From contig NZ_CP022297.1 of assembly GCF_017310015.1 (NCBI RefSeq), positions 1,612,001-1,676,000 of the forward strand: 64,000 nt of DNA. Reading direction: 5' to 3'. Origin of the DNA: Marinobacterium iners (GTDB lineage Bacteria > Pseudomonadota > Gammaproteobacteria > Pseudomonadales > Balneatricaceae). Each line of letters starts with the position of its first letter. Position 1 is the first letter of the stretch. A program made the position numbers and the translations under genes. Of the stretch, positions 53,201 through 61,867 are shown piece after piece. Below the pieces are notes generated by a model. The model made no database searches and had not been told where the DNA came from. It saw only the letters and a list, made by a program, of their open reading frames with translations.

Positions 53201-53957
53201 GTTTTACCAGCCCAAGGTCAACATGCGGACCGGTGAGGTAATTGGATGTGAAGCACTGATTCGCTGGCAGCATCCTGAACGCGGCTTGTTGCCACCGGCA
53301 GCCTTCCTTCCCGTGATTGAGAACCACCCCTTGGCAATCGAGTTGGGCCACTGGGTGTTGTGTACGGCTCTGGATCAGCAGGTCAGCTGGAAACAGGCTG
53401 GCATGCGATTGCAGGTGAGTATCAATATTGACGCCATCCATTTGCAACATGCCAGTTTTGTTGAGCGCCTGGACAAAGAACTGCAGCAGCGACCAACGAT
53501 TCAGCCCGGAGATCTGGAGCTGGAAATTCTGGAAACCACGGCACTGGATGGCGTGGTGCAGATATCGGACATCATTACTGCCTGCCAGCGCCTGGGTGTG
53601 GGCTTTGCTCTGGATGACTTCGGTACCGGCTACTCGTCGCTGACCTACCTTAAGCGTTTGCCGGCTGAGCTGCTCAAGATCGACCGCAGTTTTGTGCGTG
53701 ACATGCTTGATGATCCGGATGACCTGGCAATCCTGGATGGTGTCATCCGCCTGGCTCAGGCCTTTCGACGTTCTGTTATTGCCGAAGGGGTCGAAACTCA
53801 GGCCCATTGCCAGGCGTTGCTGGAGCTGGGCTGTGAGCTGGGCCAGGGGTATGCCATCGCCAGACCGATGCCGGAAGATGAACTGCCGACCTGGCTACTG
53901 AAGTGGTCAAAGCAGTGGCAAGCCGAAGCTGAAACTGAAACTGAAACTGCGCAGTGA
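50211..53957 (+). CDS. Multi-sensor PAS/GAF diguanylate cyclase-phosphodiesterase
   Basis: About 1248 aa. A membrane segment at about residues 18-38 is followed by a PAS domain (GSIVEANDATAEFYGYSTEQ), a second membrane helix (WLLAGALLIQAVVITALALN), a second PAS, a GAF domain, another GAF-like region, and a third PAS (GNIVSVNNAFTRTTGYDADE). Then come GGDEF (RLGGDEFVAVL, near 885, with inhibitory RDED five residues upstream) and EAL (CEALIRW, E1014, with DDFGTGYSS and EGVETQA). Both catalytic motifs look intact, so cyclase and hydrolase activity are both possible. The ATG at 50211 is chosen because it directly precedes the membrane anchor. Confidence 0.88.
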   Translation: MIDMWQHRLSLRQLSRLLMAVVLSMVLVMTGLASVVAKGPEFERVFRESGVMMLLIEPDTGSIVEANDATAEFYGYSTEQLEQMTIQQINTFTAEQVAEERILAQAEGRNYFLFRHRLASGEIRTVEVHSRPYHFNEQNLLFSIINDITPGRHEAQDLWHYQERLEAMVDAQVNELERNRKLQIWLLAGALLIQAVVITALALNIQRRRQLERERRRTTAALELSSERLREAQRIARVGSWELNHINQRFTCSDEMYRLLDLDPSESDSSYRKALSRLHPEDRQRIRDVYSKALRSGKTYEIKHRLLLPGDIVKHVSVCAETLYTPEGEPVQTLGTVQDITEQQLTQQALTALATTFAPLAGEAFYEAVCRHLVDALGLEYAFVARFEKDCERAEVLAGWSDEGSIHCFSYDLHGSPCSDVLKQHQLVCATDIQTKYPEDYMLAEMDAQAYIGSALLDKQQQAVGLLVVMSRKPLLQPQIATNLIQLFVDRVSAEMQRNEAEQLIAQADRYRQVVLKFSSRFINLPLNQIESALDDALCEIGSFFDADRCYLFEYDFEGKTASMMLEWCAEGVEPGAHKLQQLPMSEFPNWIALHGRGEPVVIADLEQVPDPFIVEILKSQGTKSLIGQPLMVRGRCTGFIGISSMRHRDKFGSETVALLKLFAELLVSLRRRELHESQLRLSASVFDNANEGIMITNPDGNIVSVNNAFTRTTGYDADEVVGRNPAFLNSDLQGKHFHDSMWQALQRDGHWSGEVWNRHKAGELYAVLQKVNAFYDEAGRLQGYVALLSDITTLKLQQKQLEQIAHFDPLTGLPNRTLLADRLQQAMAQANRHGTSIAVLFIDLDGFKAVNDTHSHAVGDQLLVQVARRMKRVMRDEDTLARLGGDEFVAVLQNLEHPDASTPVLERLLQAAAEPVQLDELELAVSASIGVVFYPQQESLDADQLQRQADQAMYQAKQAGKNRYHLFDVERDRAVRDQHESLERIRDALYSEEFRLFYQPKVNMRTGEVIGCEALIRWQHPERGLLPPAAFLPVIENHPLAIELGHWVLCTALDQQVSWKQAGMRLQVSINIDAIHLQHASFVERLDKELQQRPTIQPGDLELEILETTALDGVVQISDIITACQRLGVGFALDDFGTGYSSLTYLKRLPAELLKIDRSFVRDMLDDPDDLAILDGVIRLAQAFRRSVIAEGVETQAHCQALLELGCELGQGYAIARPMPEDELPTWLLKWSKQWQAEAETETETAQ

Positions 53958-53968
53958 TTGCCGCCGCG

Positions 53969-56900
53969 TTATAGCCAGCGGCGGCGTGCAAGCACATAAT
54001 ACAAAAGCGGCACGACGATGATGGTCAGCAACGTCGACATGGCAAGACCAAACACCAGCGAGATCGCCAGTCCGTTAAAAATCGGGTCGCCAAGAATGAA
54101 CCAGGCGCCCACCATCGCTGAAATGGCTGTTAGTGCGATGGGCTTGATTCTGACAGCTCCCGCCATCACTACGGCGTCTTCCAGTCCCATCCCTTCATCC
54201 TGTAACTGACGAATAAATACCACCAGCAGTATGGAGTTGCGCACAATGATGCCGGCCAGCGCGATCATGCCGATCATGCTGGTTGCGGTAAACTCTCGAC
54301 CCAGCAGGGCGTGGCCAGGCAGAATCCCAATCAGCGTCAGCGGAATGGGGGCCATGATTACCAGCGGCATCAGGTAAGAGCGGAACTGGGCCACCAGCAG
54401 CACAAAGATCATGAACACGCCGACACTGTAGGCCAGTCCCATGTCTCTGAACGTCTCATAGGTGATCTGCCACTCGCCGTCCCATTTCAGTGTGCCAAGC
54501 TCCGGCAGGTCGGGCTGGCGAATAAAGAACTGTTCCGGCGCATCCTCCTGCTGATTCAGTGCATTCACCATGCGGAACATGCCATAGAGTGGAGAGTCGA
54601 TCTCACCGGCCATGTCCGCCGTGACATAGGTTACCGGCAGCAGGTCCTTGTGATAGCGCGCTGCGTCCCAGTCTGACTCAACAATCTGTGCGAAGCTGGC
54701 CAGTGGTATCAACAGACCTTCACGGTTGCGCAGTTGCAGCGAAAGCAGTGCCGATGGCTGTGCTTTGTCGCCTTCATGCAGAATGACCCGAATTGGGACC
54801 GGATATTTGGCGTGTTCGTCATGCAGGTAACTCAGGTTGTTGCCGCCAAGTGCTGTCTGCAATGCTTGCACTACCTGTGCCTGAGAAACTCCCAGCCGGG
54901 CGGCGCGAGCGCGATCAACCACCAGCTGCCACTGTTTCGCCGGAGCTTCCAGTGTTGAATCGATATCGACCAGTCCCTCGATCTGCTGCATCTGCGCCAT
55001 CAACTGGAGCGACAGCTCCGCACGTCTGGTTGCATCAGCGGCGTATACCTCGGCCACCAGAGGTGACATGACAGGCGGGCCGGGTGGGACCTCGACAATT
55101 TTTACCGAAGCGCCAAAAGGCTCGGCGATGGCCTGCAGGGGGTGACGAAGCGATTGAGCAATGTTATGTGATGGGCGCTCGCGCTGACTCTCAGTAACCA
55201 AATTGACCTGCAGATCTCCCTGCCAGGGATCGCTGCGCAGATAATACTGGCGTACCAGCCCATTGAAGTTGATCGGAGCCGAGATGCCGGCATAGCTTTG
55301 CCAGTTTGCAACTTCAGGTACCGTCTCAAGGTGTTGCCCCAGTGACAGCAGCAGGCGTTGGGTTTCTTCCATCGGAGCGGTTTCCGGCATATCGACAACG
55401 ACCTGCAGCTCCGACTTGTTGTCAAACGGCAGCATCTTCAGAATCACCAGCTGGAACACCGGCAGGGCGACGGCCAGTAAGGTCAGGCCGATTACCACCA
55501 TTGCCAGCAGTGCCCGGCGGCCCCGGTGAGCCCCCAAGAACGGAGTCAGCAGTCGGCTGAAAAGCCGGAGTGTAGTCGGGTTGACACCATCACCCGAGCT
55601 GCCGGTTTCATTGGCCTGTGCGCCCCGGCGATGGTGCAGCAGACGCAGGGCCAGCCAGGGGGCAACCACAAAGGCAACAACCTGTGAAATCACCATGCCG
55701 GCTGATGCATTAATCGGGATAGGGCTCATGTATGGTCCCATCAGACCGCTGACAAAAGCCATGGGGAGCAGGGCCGCCATAATGGTCAGACTGGCCATTA
55801 TCGTTGGCGCCCCCACCTCGTCTACAGCAACCGGAATGATATCCTTCACCGGATGCAGGGAGTTCTGTATGCGCCGGTTGATGTTTTCGGTGATGACGAT
55901 GCCGTCATCCACCAGTATCCCGATTGAAAAGATCAGTGCAAACAGAGAGACCCGGTTCAATGTAAAACCCCAGGCCCATGAAAACACTAGCGTCAGCAGC
56001 AGGGTTACCAGTACAGCAGCACCAACGATAGTGGCCTGGCGCCAGCCCATGGCAGCCAGCACCAACAACATTACGCAAAGAGTGGCTGAGATCAGGTCTG
56101 TAATCAGCTTGCGTGCCTTGACCGAGGCGGTCTCGCCATAGTTGCGTGTGATTACCACCTCAATGTCATCAGGCAGTGCGCGGTTTTTTAGCAGCTGTAG
56201 CCTTGCTTCAATGGCTTCGGTGATGTTAATCGCGTTTTCACCGGGCTGCTTGGCAATGGCCAGTGTTACGGCGGGATAGACCTGCCCGACAGTGCCGGAC
56301 TTTGCCGCGCTTTTGCCCGGACCGAAGCCCAGCATGACGCTGCGATCGGGTACCGTACTGCCCCTGCTGATTTTGGCGACATCACGCAGGAAAACGGCGG
56401 CTCCCTGATGCATGCCGATCACCAGGCTGCGGATGCTTTCGACATCTTCCAGCAGCAGGCCTGCCTGCACCGGAATGGAGAGGTTGTCACGGGTAATTCT
56501 GACGGGCTGTGAGCTGCTGTTGGCGGCCTGCAGTGCAAGCGCGATATCATCCAGTCCAAGGCTATAGCCGGCCAACAGGGCAGGATCGAAGTGCACGTCA
56601 ACCCGATCAGGCACACCGCCAACGGTGTAGATATCTCGCGTACCGGGTATCCGCTTCAGTGCCACCTCCAGCATGTGCGCCAGGCGGGTCAGCTCTTCGC
56701 CACCGTATCGCTGCTGCGGGTCGTACAGGGTCAGCGTCATGATCGGTACGTCGTCGATACTTCTGGGCTTGACCAGAGGCGGGCTGGCGCCAAGGTCGGC
56801 AGGCAGCCAGTCCTGATTGGAATACACCTGATTATAGAGTCGAACCAGTGCCTCCTGACGGCTGACGCCGACCTTGAACTGCACAGTGATCACGGCCTGC

Positions 56901-57190
56901 CCCTGACGTGATACCGAATAGACATGTTTGACGCCTTCGATCTCGCTCATCACCTGTTCGGCGGGCGTGGAAATCAGGTTCTCGACCTCTGCGGCACTGG
57001 CTCCGGGCAGGGCGACCAGAATATCGGCCAGTGTCACGTCGATCTGGGGTTCTTCTTCCTTGGGAGTGAACACCAGTACCAGAATACCGAGCAGTATGGC
57101 CAGCAGGGCCAGCAAAGGTGTCAGGCGCGAGTTCTGAAATACACGGGCGATCGCGCCCGAAGGGCCGACAGGAGGCAGTGAAGTGCTCAA
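53969..57190 (-). CDS. RND efflux permease
   Basis: A 1073-aa RND-superfamily inner-membrane pump with two large periplasmic loops and about 12 helices, the first at residues 23-43. Diagnostic features are VALPGASAAEVENLISTPAE, FALIFSIGILVDDGIVITEN in helix 4 with its acidic pair, and GIIVRNSILLVVFIRQL near the C-terminus. The substrate is unclear. The start overlaps the adaptor gene by 4 bases. No outer-membrane channel gene is adjacent, so it may share TolC. Confidence 0.92.
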   Translation of the reverse strand: MSTSLPPVGPSGAIARVFQNSRLTPLLALLAILLGILVLVFTPKEEEPQIDVTLADILVALPGASAAEVENLISTPAEQVMSEIEGVKHVYSVSRQGQAVITVQFKVGVSRQEALVRLYNQVYSNQDWLPADLGASPPLVKPRSIDDVPIMTLTLYDPQQRYGGEELTRLAHMLEVALKRIPGTRDIYTVGGVPDRVDVHFDPALLAGYSLGLDDIALALQAANSSSQPVRITRDNLSIPVQAGLLLEDVESIRSLVIGMHQGAAVFLRDVAKISRGSTVPDRSVMLGFGPGKSAAKSGTVGQVYPAVTLAIAKQPGENAINITEAIEARLQLLKNRALPDDIEVVITRNYGETASVKARKLITDLISATLCVMLLVLAAMGWRQATIVGAAVLVTLLLTLVFSWAWGFTLNRVSLFALIFSIGILVDDGIVITENINRRIQNSLHPVKDIIPVAVDEVGAPTIMASLTIMAALLPMAFVSGLMGPYMSPIPINASAGMVISQVVAFVVAPWLALRLLHHRRGAQANETGSSGDGVNPTTLRLFSRLLTPFLGAHRGRRALLAMVVIGLTLLAVALPVFQLVILKMLPFDNKSELQVVVDMPETAPMEETQRLLLSLGQHLETVPEVANWQSYAGISAPINFNGLVRQYYLRSDPWQGDLQVNLVTESQRERPSHNIAQSLRHPLQAIAEPFGASVKIVEVPPGPPVMSPLVAEVYAADATRRAELSLQLMAQMQQIEGLVDIDSTLEAPAKQWQLVVDRARAARLGVSQAQVVQALQTALGGNNLSYLHDEHAKYPVPIRVILHEGDKAQPSALLSLQLRNREGLLIPLASFAQIVESDWDAARYHKDLLPVTYVTADMAGEIDSPLYGMFRMVNALNQQEDAPEQFFIRQPDLPELGTLKWDGEWQITYETFRDMGLAYSVGVFMIFVLLVAQFRSYLMPLVIMAPIPLTLIGILPGHALLGREFTATSMIGMIALAGIIVRNSILLVVFIRQLQDEGMGLEDAVVMAGAVRIKPIALTAISAMVGAWFILGDPIFNGLAISLVFGLAMSTLLTIIVVPLLYYVLARRRWL

Positions 57191-58236
57191 GGCCGATACT
57201 CCTCGCCCATATTCAATGCAGGCTGTCCGCTGAGTTGCAACGGATTGGCCACTAAGCGCTCTCCCTCACTCAGGCCCGCGAGAATCTCGACCAGGCCACC
57301 GTTACGAACACCGGTGCGTATTTGACGCAAGCGAGGATTATCACTGCCATCGAGCACAAACACAGCCCTCAGCTCGCTGCGATGCAGCAGGCTGGTGACT
57401 GGAATCCAGAGCGCTTCACGAGTGGCAACCGGGAGGCTGACCTTGACCAGCATGCCCGGAAACAGACGTGCATCGGGTTCATCCAGTGTCATGCGCAGGC
57501 GGAAGCTGTGGCTTGTCGGGTTCGCATAGGGGTAGAAAGTCATTTTGCCGGTAGACAGCATATCGCCATCGGGCAGGGTCACGCGGGCCATTCGTTGCTC
57601 GCGGGCAATACCGGCATATTGTTGTGGCAGGTCTACCGCTACACGCAGCTGTTCCAGTGAAAGTCCGCTAAGAAGAGGCTGACCAGGATTGACGCTTTCA
57701 CCCAGTTCTACATGGCGCTCCGTCAAAATACCCCCATAGGGAGCGGTAACACGGGTATAGTCCAGTTGCTTGCGGGCTTCGGCAACTGCTGCCTGAGCAC
57801 CAGCCAGACGTGCTTCGCTGGCGCTGAGCTTGTTGCGAGCCTGATCCAGTGCCTGGTCCGCGATCAGACGTCGTTCATGCAGCGAGCGGCTGCGACTGAA
57901 CTGCTGGCGCGCATCGGCAAGGCTCGCTTCGGCTTCAGTGAGAGCAGCCTGGGCCTGCTGCAGCCGCGCCTGCTGCTCGTTGTCTTCGAGCTGTACGATC
58001 AAGGCTCCGGCGGGTACTGAATCGTCCACGTCATAGGGCAGAGCGATGACGCGACCACTGGTTTGAGCCGAAACCGTGCTCTGTTGCACCGCTTCAATAA
58101 CACCATCGAGCTGAACTTTTTCTTCCAGGGCACGTCGCTCGACTAAGACGGTCTCAATAGATTCGGCTGCGGTGACATGGCTTGCGAGGCCCAACAGCAG
58201 AACAGTAAGCAGGCGTTGCAGCGATGCAGGTAACAT
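57187..58236 (-). CDS. RND efflux periplasmic adaptor (membrane fusion protein)
   Basis: A 349-aa adaptor with a signal peptide (RLLTVLLLGLASHVTAAE), an N-terminal lipoyl half, an alpha-hairpin rich in A, Q and R (LQQAQAALTEAEASLADA), the second lipoyl half (YTRVTAPYGGILTERHVEL) and a beta-barrel domain. It links the inner-membrane pump to an outer-membrane channel. First gene of the two-gene operon. An operator-like inverted repeat lies 22 bases upstream. Confidence 0.92.
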   Translation of the reverse strand: MLPASLQRLLTVLLLGLASHVTAAESIETVLVERRALEEKVQLDGVIEAVQQSTVSAQTSGRVIALPYDVDDSVPAGALIVQLEDNEQQARLQQAQAALTEAEASLADARQQFSRSRSLHERRLIADQALDQARNKLSASEARLAGAQAAVAEARKQLDYTRVTAPYGGILTERHVELGESVNPGQPLLSGLSLEQLRVAVDLPQQYAGIAREQRMARVTLPDGDMLSTGKMTFYPYANPTSHSFRLRMTLDEPDARLFPGMLVKVSLPVATREALWIPVTSLLHRSELRAVFVLDGSDNPRLRQIRTGVRNGGLVEILAGLSEGERLVANPLQLSGQPALNMGEEYRP

Positions 58237-58257
58237 GAGAAAGCCCCTTTGAGTATA

Positions 58258-58271
58258 TTAGATAAATCTAA
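58258..58271. promoter_or_regulatory. Inverted repeat upstream of the RND operon
   Basis: TTAGAT-AA-ATCTAA, 6-bp arms with a 2-base centre, 22 bases before the adaptor start (minus strand). Its AT-rich form suits ArsR- or TetR-type repressors. No regulator gene is adjacent. Confidence 0.45.
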
Positions 58272-58289
58272 ATACAAAGTGGCAGATCG

Positions 58290-60443
58290 TCAATGGACGG
58301 GTTTCGGTCCTGCTTGCAGGAGCTGTTCACATTCAGTCAGTGGCAGGGGGCGAGCAAACAGATAGCCCTGATAGTGCTGGCAGCCATAGGCTTCAAGGAT
58401 GGTGCGCTGTTGCTCGGTTTCGACACCTTCTGCGATAACGTCCAGAGACAGGGCGTGGCCCATGGCGATGATGGTCTTGATGATCATGGCATCGTCGTTG
58501 TCCGTATCTATATCACGCACAAAAGACTGATCGATTTTAATCTGGTCCAGTGGCAATCGCTTCAGGTACTGAAGTGATGAGTATCCCGTGCCGAAGTCAT
58601 CCATCGAGAACTTAACTCCATGCTCTCGGAGCCGAGCCATCTTGCTGATGGTTTCCTCAACGTAGTCGAGAACGGTGGATTCGGTCAGTTCAATCTTGAG
58701 CTTGCCGGGCGGTACTGTACTTTGTGCCAATGTGGACTCAACCTCGTCTACAAAGTCGGGCTGTCGGAACTGGCGTGCGCTGACATTAACCGCGAGTTGC
58801 AGGTGAGCGGTGAGCGGGTTGCCTTGCCAGCGACAAAGCTGTTCACAGGCGGTTTTCAGAACCCAGCTGCCAATCGGTACAATCAGGCCGGTTTCTTCTG
58901 CCAGAGGAATAAACTGTGCAGGAGATACCAGTCCCTTTTCCGAATGACGCCAGCGCAGTAGCGCTTCTGCACCGATTGGCTGGCTGCGATGATCGAACTG
59001 CAGCTGGTAAAAGAGTTCCAATTCGTTGCGGTCGATCGCCTGGCGCAGTTCGTTTTCAAGTTCGGCACGCTGGCTGATTTCGGCCTGAATCTGTGGGTCG
59101 TAAAAGCTGACAGTGTTGCGACCGGCAGCCTTGGCCTGATACTTGGCCAGCTCCGCCTGCCCAAGCAGAGCTTCACTCTCAAACTGGCGGTCGGTAAACA
59201 GTGCAATGCCGATGCTGACGCTGAGGAAATGATTGAAGTCCTCGATTGAGTACTCGCCTTCAAGGCCGCAGCGCAACTCCTGTGCGATCTGCTCTGCTTC
59301 CCTTGCCGCCAGCGAGCGATTGCTTTGTGGCAGTTCGACCAGAATGGCAAATTCGTCACCGCCGACACGTGCCAGCAGGTCGCCTTCTCGCAATAGAGTG
59401 CGTATTTTTCGTGCAAGTTCAATCAGAAATCTATCGCCTGCCTGGTGGCCACGAAGGTCGTTAAGGAGCTTGAAACGGTCCAGATCGACCCATAACAGAG
59501 CGTAGTAGTTCTTCATCCTCTCGCTGCTGGTCAAGTGTATCAACTGCTCCTGCAGCATGCGGCGGTTGGGCAACTCGGTGAGTGCATCGTAAAAGATCAG
59601 ACGATGATTGGCCTCTTCGGCCTGGATGCGGCGCACCAGATCATCACGAAAGCCCAAAAGCACGCCCGCAATGCGGCCAAACTCGCCCTTGGACTTGCGC
59701 TGCAGGCGCTCAATGGCGGGTAGCTTCAGGCTGGCATTCTGGTTGTACGCCAGTTGGCTTAGTGCGTCGGCGATGTCCCTTACTCGGCTGCTGATCATGC
59801 GGGCCACCACAATCACGATCAGGGTAATCACCAGTGCCGCCAGTAAGCTCATGACCAGAATGCGCAGGAATGTCTGGTCGTAACGGGTTTGGCTTTCCTG
59901 CTCTCGTTGCAGGGCACGCTCCGTCAGCAGTACCGAGATTCGGCCGGTAAATTGCGAAAATTCATTGTAACTTTGCTGTGCCGTGGCGAAGAAACGATTG
60001 GCGGTATCCGGATCAATGGCGGCAATCTCCGTGGCCATGATCACCATGTTGCGATAGGCTTCGAACTCTTCTGCCAGCCGAGTGACCGAATTGTGATTGA
60101 CCTCCTTGAGCAGGCTGGACTGTCGCAGGGTTTCAACCCGGGTGTTTATTTCGGCCAATTCATCCACGAAATCCCGGTGGGCGTAATAGACTTCGACCTC
60201 AGTCAGTTCACGCTTGCGAGCCCCGTCCAGGACCTTGATGACACGGCTATGGAGGTGGGCGATATCACGATTAAAGCTGGCTTCCTGGTGGATGGTGGCA
60301 AGGTCCAGTGCCAGGGCTGCACTGCTGTCCTGTTGTTGCTGGCGTAGACTGTTCAGGGAGAGGTAGCCCAGCAGTATCCCCATGAACAGTACCAGCAGGG
60401 CGGGCAGGAGGAACATCATCAGAATGGTTTTGCCCGCGCGCAT
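58290..60443 (-). CDS. Membrane GGDEF-EAL protein
   Basis: A 717-aa protein. Helices at about residues 8-28 and 192-214 flank a helical periplasmic sensor of about 160 residues. A HAMP-like linker leads to GGDEF (RVGGDEFAILVEL, G361, with inhibitory REGD upstream) and EAL (GAEALLRWRH, E493, with MDDFGTGYSSLQYL and EGVETEQQ). Both motifs are intact. It follows a histidine phosphatase gene by 5 bases, which suggests co-transcription. It is the third c-di-GMP gene in the window. Confidence 0.92.
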   Translation of the reverse strand: MRAGKTILMMFLLPALLVLFMGILLGYLSLNSLRQQQQDSSAALALDLATIHQEASFNRDIAHLHSRVIKVLDGARKRELTEVEVYYAHRDFVDELAEINTRVETLRQSSLLKEVNHNSVTRLAEEFEAYRNMVIMATEIAAIDPDTANRFFATAQQSYNEFSQFTGRISVLLTERALQREQESQTRYDQTFLRILVMSLLAALVITLIVIVVARMISSRVRDIADALSQLAYNQNASLKLPAIERLQRKSKGEFGRIAGVLLGFRDDLVRRIQAEEANHRLIFYDALTELPNRRMLQEQLIHLTSSERMKNYYALLWVDLDRFKLLNDLRGHQAGDRFLIELARKIRTLLREGDLLARVGGDEFAILVELPQSNRSLAAREAEQIAQELRCGLEGEYSIEDFNHFLSVSIGIALFTDRQFESEALLGQAELAKYQAKAAGRNTVSFYDPQIQAEISQRAELENELRQAIDRNELELFYQLQFDHRSQPIGAEALLRWRHSEKGLVSPAQFIPLAEETGLIVPIGSWVLKTACEQLCRWQGNPLTAHLQLAVNVSARQFRQPDFVDEVESTLAQSTVPPGKLKIELTESTVLDYVEETISKMARLREHGVKFSMDDFGTGYSSLQYLKRLPLDQIKIDQSFVRDIDTDNDDAMIIKTIIAMGHALSLDVIAEGVETEQQRTILEAYGCQHYQGYLFARPLPLTECEQLLQAGPKPVH

Positions 60444-60448
60444 GAGGC

Positions 60449-61081
60449 TCAGTCCGCCGTTTTCAGCAGGTGGGCCCAGTGGTCGGGTTCGATGCTGGCA
60501 ATATAATCAAAGCCACTGCCATCGGCATGGGGGCGAATAATGACCAGGGTGCCTTCGACCGGGAAGTACTGCATCACTTCAACCATGTTCGGGCCGTGGG
60601 CAACCATAATGCGATTGCTGCCCGGTATTACCGGCGTACTCATAAGTTCATGCGTGCGCGCAATGATTGGCTGTTTCTCACGGCTGGTCAGCGCTGCAAC
60701 ATACATCAAATTCTGATCTACGCGATAACCGTCGTCACCGAAGATAATGGCGGCTGTCTGGTAGGCTCGGCACAGTGGGCTGCTGTACACCTCGCTGAAA
60801 GGGATGTCGGCCAGATGAAACTGGTGGGCGACATCACGCATGATGTCACGGCCAGCATCGGACAGCGGGCGCTGCGTGCTGCAATCGTCAAGATCAATCG
60901 GCACCTGATCCGGTTGGCTGGAGTCGGTTGGGCCGTGACGAATGAACAGGACATACCCACCCTCACGAATGGCCTCCAGCTGGGCTGGAGTGGCGGGTGA
61001 GGGAGTGAAAGGTTCGGCCTGTGACAGTGTGGCCAGTGCCACAAGTACAAGACCCAGCAGCCGGTGAATCTGCTGTTTCAT
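60449..61081 (-). CDS. Secreted histidine phosphatase family protein
   Basis: A 210-aa phosphoglycerate-mutase-like protein with a signal peptide (LLGLVLVALATLSQAEPF) and the RHG motif VLFIRHGPTDSSQ. The second catalytic His is probably in IMVAHGPNMVEVM. Families of this type hydrolyse phosphomonoesters in the periplasm. It is encoded directly before the GGDEF-EAL gene and divergent from the uracil-DNA-glycosylase-like gene. Confidence 0.85.
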   Translation of the reverse strand: MKQQIHRLLGLVLVALATLSQAEPFTPSPATPAQLEAIREGGYVLFIRHGPTDSSQPDQVPIDLDDCSTQRPLSDAGRDIMRDVAHQFHLADIPFSEVYSSPLCRAYQTAAIIFGDDGYRVDQNLMYVAALTSREKQPIIARTHELMSTPVIPGSNRIMVAHGPNMVEVMQYFPVEGTLVIIRPHADGSGFDYIASIEPDHWAHLLKTAD

Positions 61082-61161
61082 GAAAGATCCCTCTCGACAG
61101 ACATGTTTGTATTATCGGACAGTACAACAAAACCCACGTATTTAAAATGGCTTCTACACGG

Positions 61162-61176
61162 GTATCAATATGATAC
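61162..61176. promoter_or_regulatory. Inverted repeat in the divergent gap before the UDG-like gene
   Basis: GTATCA-ATA-TGATAC, 6-bp arms and a 3-base centre, within the 132-base gap between the divergent phosphatase and UDG-like genes. It contains TATGAT (61169-61174), a -10-like box for the plus strand. A possible operator. Confidence 0.4.
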
Positions 61177-61213
61177 AACGGGGCTGTGGAGAACAAAGTG
61201 GAGGACTTTGCTG

Positions 61214-61789
61214 ATGTCACTGCCTGAATTGCTGCGGCAAGTGCGTGCCTGTCGTATCTGTGTTGACCAGCTGCCGCTTGGCCCCAGGCCAGTGGTGCAG
61301 GCTGACAGCAGGGCACGGTTGCTGATTGTCGGGCAGGCACCTGGAGTGAAGGTGCATGAGACCGGTATACCGTTCAACGATGCCAGTGGTGATCGCCTGC
61401 GAGATTGGCTTGGTCTGACCCGTGACCAGTTCTACGATCCATCCAGGGTGGCGATTGTGCCCATGGGTTTTTGCTATCCCGGCCGCGGCAAGTCAGGTGA
61501 CAACCCTCCTCGGCCTGAGTGCGCCCCGGCCTGGCGAGCACAGTTGCTGGCGGAACTGCCTGACATTGAGTTGACCCTGTTGGTGGGGCGCTATGCTCAG
61601 GAATGGCATTTGGGCAAGGGTATGAACCTCACCGAGCGGGTCAGTCGTTGGCAGGAATTTGGACCAGCCCGCATACCCTTACCCCACCCAAGCCCGCGTA
61701 ATAATCTGTGGTTGCGGCGCAACCCCTGGTTCGAGCAGGAATTATTGCCTCAATTGCAGCAGAGAATAGCCTTAATTGTGCCGGATTGA
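61214..61789 (+). CDS. Uracil-DNA glycosylase superfamily protein
   Basis: A 191-aa protein with LLIVGQAPGVKVHETGIPFN as the catalytic loop of the UDG superfamily, then DASGDRLRDWLGL, and LPHPSPRNNLW as the DNA-intercalation motif region. A CRIC pair lies near the N-terminus; the full four-cysteine Fe-S set of families 4/5 is not obvious. It may remove uracil from DNA, but several relatives lack activity. The ATG at 61214 is preferred over the open frame to 61064, which overlaps the divergent promoter. Confidence 0.82.
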   Translation: MSLPELLRQVRACRICVDQLPLGPRPVVQADSRARLLIVGQAPGVKVHETGIPFNDASGDRLRDWLGLTRDQFYDPSRVAIVPMGFCYPGRGKSGDNPPRPECAPAWRAQLLAELPDIELTLLVGRYAQEWHLGKGMNLTERVSRWQEFGPARIPLPHPSPRNNLWLRRNPWFEQELLPQLQQRIALIVPD

Positions 61790-61867
61790 GCCACTTTGGT
61801 GATCAGGCTTTGAGTCTTGTCCGCCAAGCGCCTAAAATTGCCGACCTGAATTCAAGGGAGCCACATT

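Noticed and set aside
52233..53807. 524-codon minus-strand frame inside the PAS/GGDEF/EAL gene
   Set aside because: Antisense to intact GGDEF and EAL domains; no protein-like features.
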